Source of the DNA: JANQLU01 sp964434955 | GTDB lineage: Bacteria; Planctomycetota; Planctomycetia; Pirellulales; Pirellulaceae | Reading direction: 5' to 3' | Length of the DNA stretch: 7,518 nt | NCBI GenBank assembly: GCA_964434955.1 | Contig: CAYSXI010000226.1 | Span: forward strand, 1-7,518 | Part shown: positions 6,386-7,518 of the stretch, in pieces | Layout of the letters: the number at the start of each line of letters is the position of its first letter | Position numbering within the stretch: the stretch's first letter is position 1 | Position numbers and translations under genes: made by a program | The notes under the pieces: generated by a model | The model's input: the letters and a program-made list of their open reading frames with translations, nothing else | Told to the model about the DNA's origin: nothing | Database searches by the model: none

Positions 6386-6590
6386 CTTTTTCGACTTTCC
6401 GTTGTCGCTAACTACCGAAAACGCACGGTAGCCTATTTGATTAACGATTCTCGCCTTAAGTCTGCTTCAATTTCCTCGCAGAATCACATTTTTGTTGATT
6501 TCAGCTTCAAAAACCGTTTCTCTGTATCATGACAAACCGCCTGATTCGTGGGAAAATCTCCGAAATCAATTCATAAACGGGAGCCATTTC
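6386..6590. promoter_or_regulatory. Divergent intergenic region between the sigma operon and the DUF3500 gene
   Basis: This 205-base, relatively AT-rich gap must hold the promoters of both divergent units. Seen in it: an inverted repeat CTACCG (6412-6417) / CGGTAG (6426-6431) just upstream of the sigma ribosome binding site; a 7-base direct repeat GCTTCAA at 6464-6470 and 6504-6510, forty bases apart; and TATCAT (6525-6530) as a weak plus-strand -10 candidate without a well-spaced -35. No promoter can be called with confidence. The DUF3500 ribosome binding site GGGAG lies at 6579-6583. Confidence 0.5.
6412..6431 (-). promoter_or_regulatory. Inverted repeat in the leader of the sigma operon
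   Basis: CTACCG and CGGTAG form a perfect six-base-pair stem with an eight-base loop, ending 27 bases upstream of the sigma start codon and 12 bases before its ribosome binding site. It could be an operator half-site pair or a leader hairpin. Six base pairs can occur by chance, so the call is weak. Confidence 0.25.
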
Positions 6591-7518
6591 ATGCTTAGTA
6601 AATATTTTCAATTCTGCCTGGCATTGTCAACGATCCTGGTGGCATCGCAGTATTCGCGCGCTCAAGAAAAACCGACGCGGGAACAGTTCGTTTCCGATGC
6701 CAGTTTTTTCGTCGCGACACACCAACCTGATTTCGGCAAGCACAAGCCGGAAGAAATGGCCAAAGCGGCCAATGCGTTCCTGGAAACAATGGGCGAAAAA
6801 CTCGGCTCCAAGGTCCGTCACAAATTGACCAGCAGCGAGAGGAGGCAGTGGACAAACTTGCCCGCTCGACGCGACGCTGGTGGTGTGCGATTCGGAGAAA
6901 TGAACGAGAAACAAATTCGAGCCGCGTGTGATTTGATGGCGACTCTTTTCAGCGAACAAGGTTACCGAAAGATGATCAACATCATGATCGCCGACGACCA
7001 ATTGCTGAGAGGAGGCCGGGCTCGAGCCGGGTTTGGCACAGAGGATTTTGCGATTGTGATCTTCGGCAAGCCTTCGGCCAGCGGGGATTGGGCATTTCAA
7101 CTTGATGGACATCACGTTGGCGTGAACGTTTCCATCAAGGGAGAAAAGCTAACGATGTCGCCGAGTTTTATCGGGACTCAACCGGAAGCGTTCAAAATCA
7201 CCAAAAAAGTTCGCCCCCTCGGTCAGGAAACCGATAGTGCCTACGAATTGCTAGGCAGCTTGACCAAGAAACAGCTTGCCAAGGCGATCGTCAGTGGTCG
7301 ACGCGGGCGAATTATGACGGGGCCGGGCAATGACGGAAAGGTTCCCGAGGCGAAGGGACTTGTTGCCGCAAACATGACGGATGAGCAAAAAGAGAAACTC
7401 CTCGCGCTCATCGGGCACTGGGTAAACGACATGCCCGAATTCACGGCAAAGGCCGAGATGGAATCCATCAAAGCCGAAATCGACAAGGTCCACTTTGCCT
7501 GGTCCGGTCCCAAAGAAA
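6591..7518 (+). CDS. Exported DUF3500 family protein, 3'-truncated by window edge
   Basis: The frame runs from ATG 6591 without a stop to the window end, giving 309 residues of an incomplete protein; it has no terminating stop here. GGGAG (6579-6583) lies seven bases before the start. Residues 1-24 form a signal peptide (core FCLALSTILVA, ending YSRA before QEKPTR). DUF3500 hallmarks are EDFAIVIFGKPS (151-162), the W167..FQLDGHH core (169-175), VGVNVSIKGEKLTMSPSFIGTQP (176-198, both ends inclusive) and the later ELLGSLTKKQLAKAI (219-233). The family's function is unknown; it is found in exported proteins of planctomycetes and other bacteria, often 330-430 residues long, so a modest C-terminal piece is missing. 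It is divergent from the sigma operon. No membrane segment apart from the signal peptide is visible. Family call is confident from the pattern of motifs; activity is not known. Confidence 0.88.
   Translation, partial: MLSKYFQFCLALSTILVASQYSRAQEKPTREQFVSDASFFVATHQPDFGKHKPEEMAKAANAFLETMGEKLGSKVRHKLTSSERRQWTNLPARRDAGGVRFGEMNEKQIRAACDLMATLFSEQGYRKMINIMIADDQLLRGGRARAGFGTEDFAIVIFGKPSASGDWAFQLDGHHVGVNVSIKGEKLTMSPSFIGTQPEAFKITKKVRPLGQETDSAYELLGSLTKKQLAKAIVSGRRGRIMTGPGNDGKVPEAKGLVAANMTDEQKEKLLALIGHWVNDMPEFTAKAEMESIKAEIDKVHFAWSGPKE

Noticed and set aside
6591..7518. Minus-strand open frames opposite the DUF3500 gene
   Set aside because: The plus-strand frame is continuous, has a signal peptide, ribosome binding site and DUF3500 motifs; the opposing frames show none of these.

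Overview
The window looks like chromosomal DNA of a planctomycete, most likely of the Pirellulales type. This is inferred from the gene families: a DUF1501 protein, a secreted TPR/FG-GAP propeller protein, a secreted PQQ-like propeller protein and a DUF3500 protein are all families that are numerous in planctomycetes, and many products carry signal peptides. GC content appears moderate, roughly the low fifties percent by eye. No tRNA, rRNA, CRISPR array, insertion sequence or phage gene was seen.

Left half, plus strand (1-4332): the 3' part of a DUF1501 gene (cut off by the window edge), then a signal-peptide protein with TPR-like repeats and a seven-blade FG-GAP propeller, then a signal-peptide protein with a PQQ/BamB-like propeller. 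All three run the same way with gaps of about 160 and 80 bases. They encode exported proteins, but nothing in the sequence fixes a shared pathway. The group ends at a strong hairpin (4363-4396) that is symmetric and can stop transcription from both sides.

Right-centre, minus strand (6385 to 4435): a compact three-gene operon. It encodes an ECF-type sigma factor, a single-pass membrane protein whose ATG overlaps the sigma stop codon in ATGA (a candidate anti-sigma factor without the usual zinc motif), and, 35 bases later, a small exported or membrane-anchored protein with a PDZ domain followed by two near-identical HxxH...CxxCH heme-attachment units. This is the most interesting part of the window. 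Read as a unit, it suggests transcription control by a membrane-held sigma factor linked to a PDZ/di-heme protein on the outer face of the membrane, possibly a redox or envelope signal. That link is inference from gene order and coupling.

Right end, plus strand (6591 to the edge): a signal-peptide DUF3500 protein, divergent from the sigma operon across a 205-base intergenic region and truncated by the window end.
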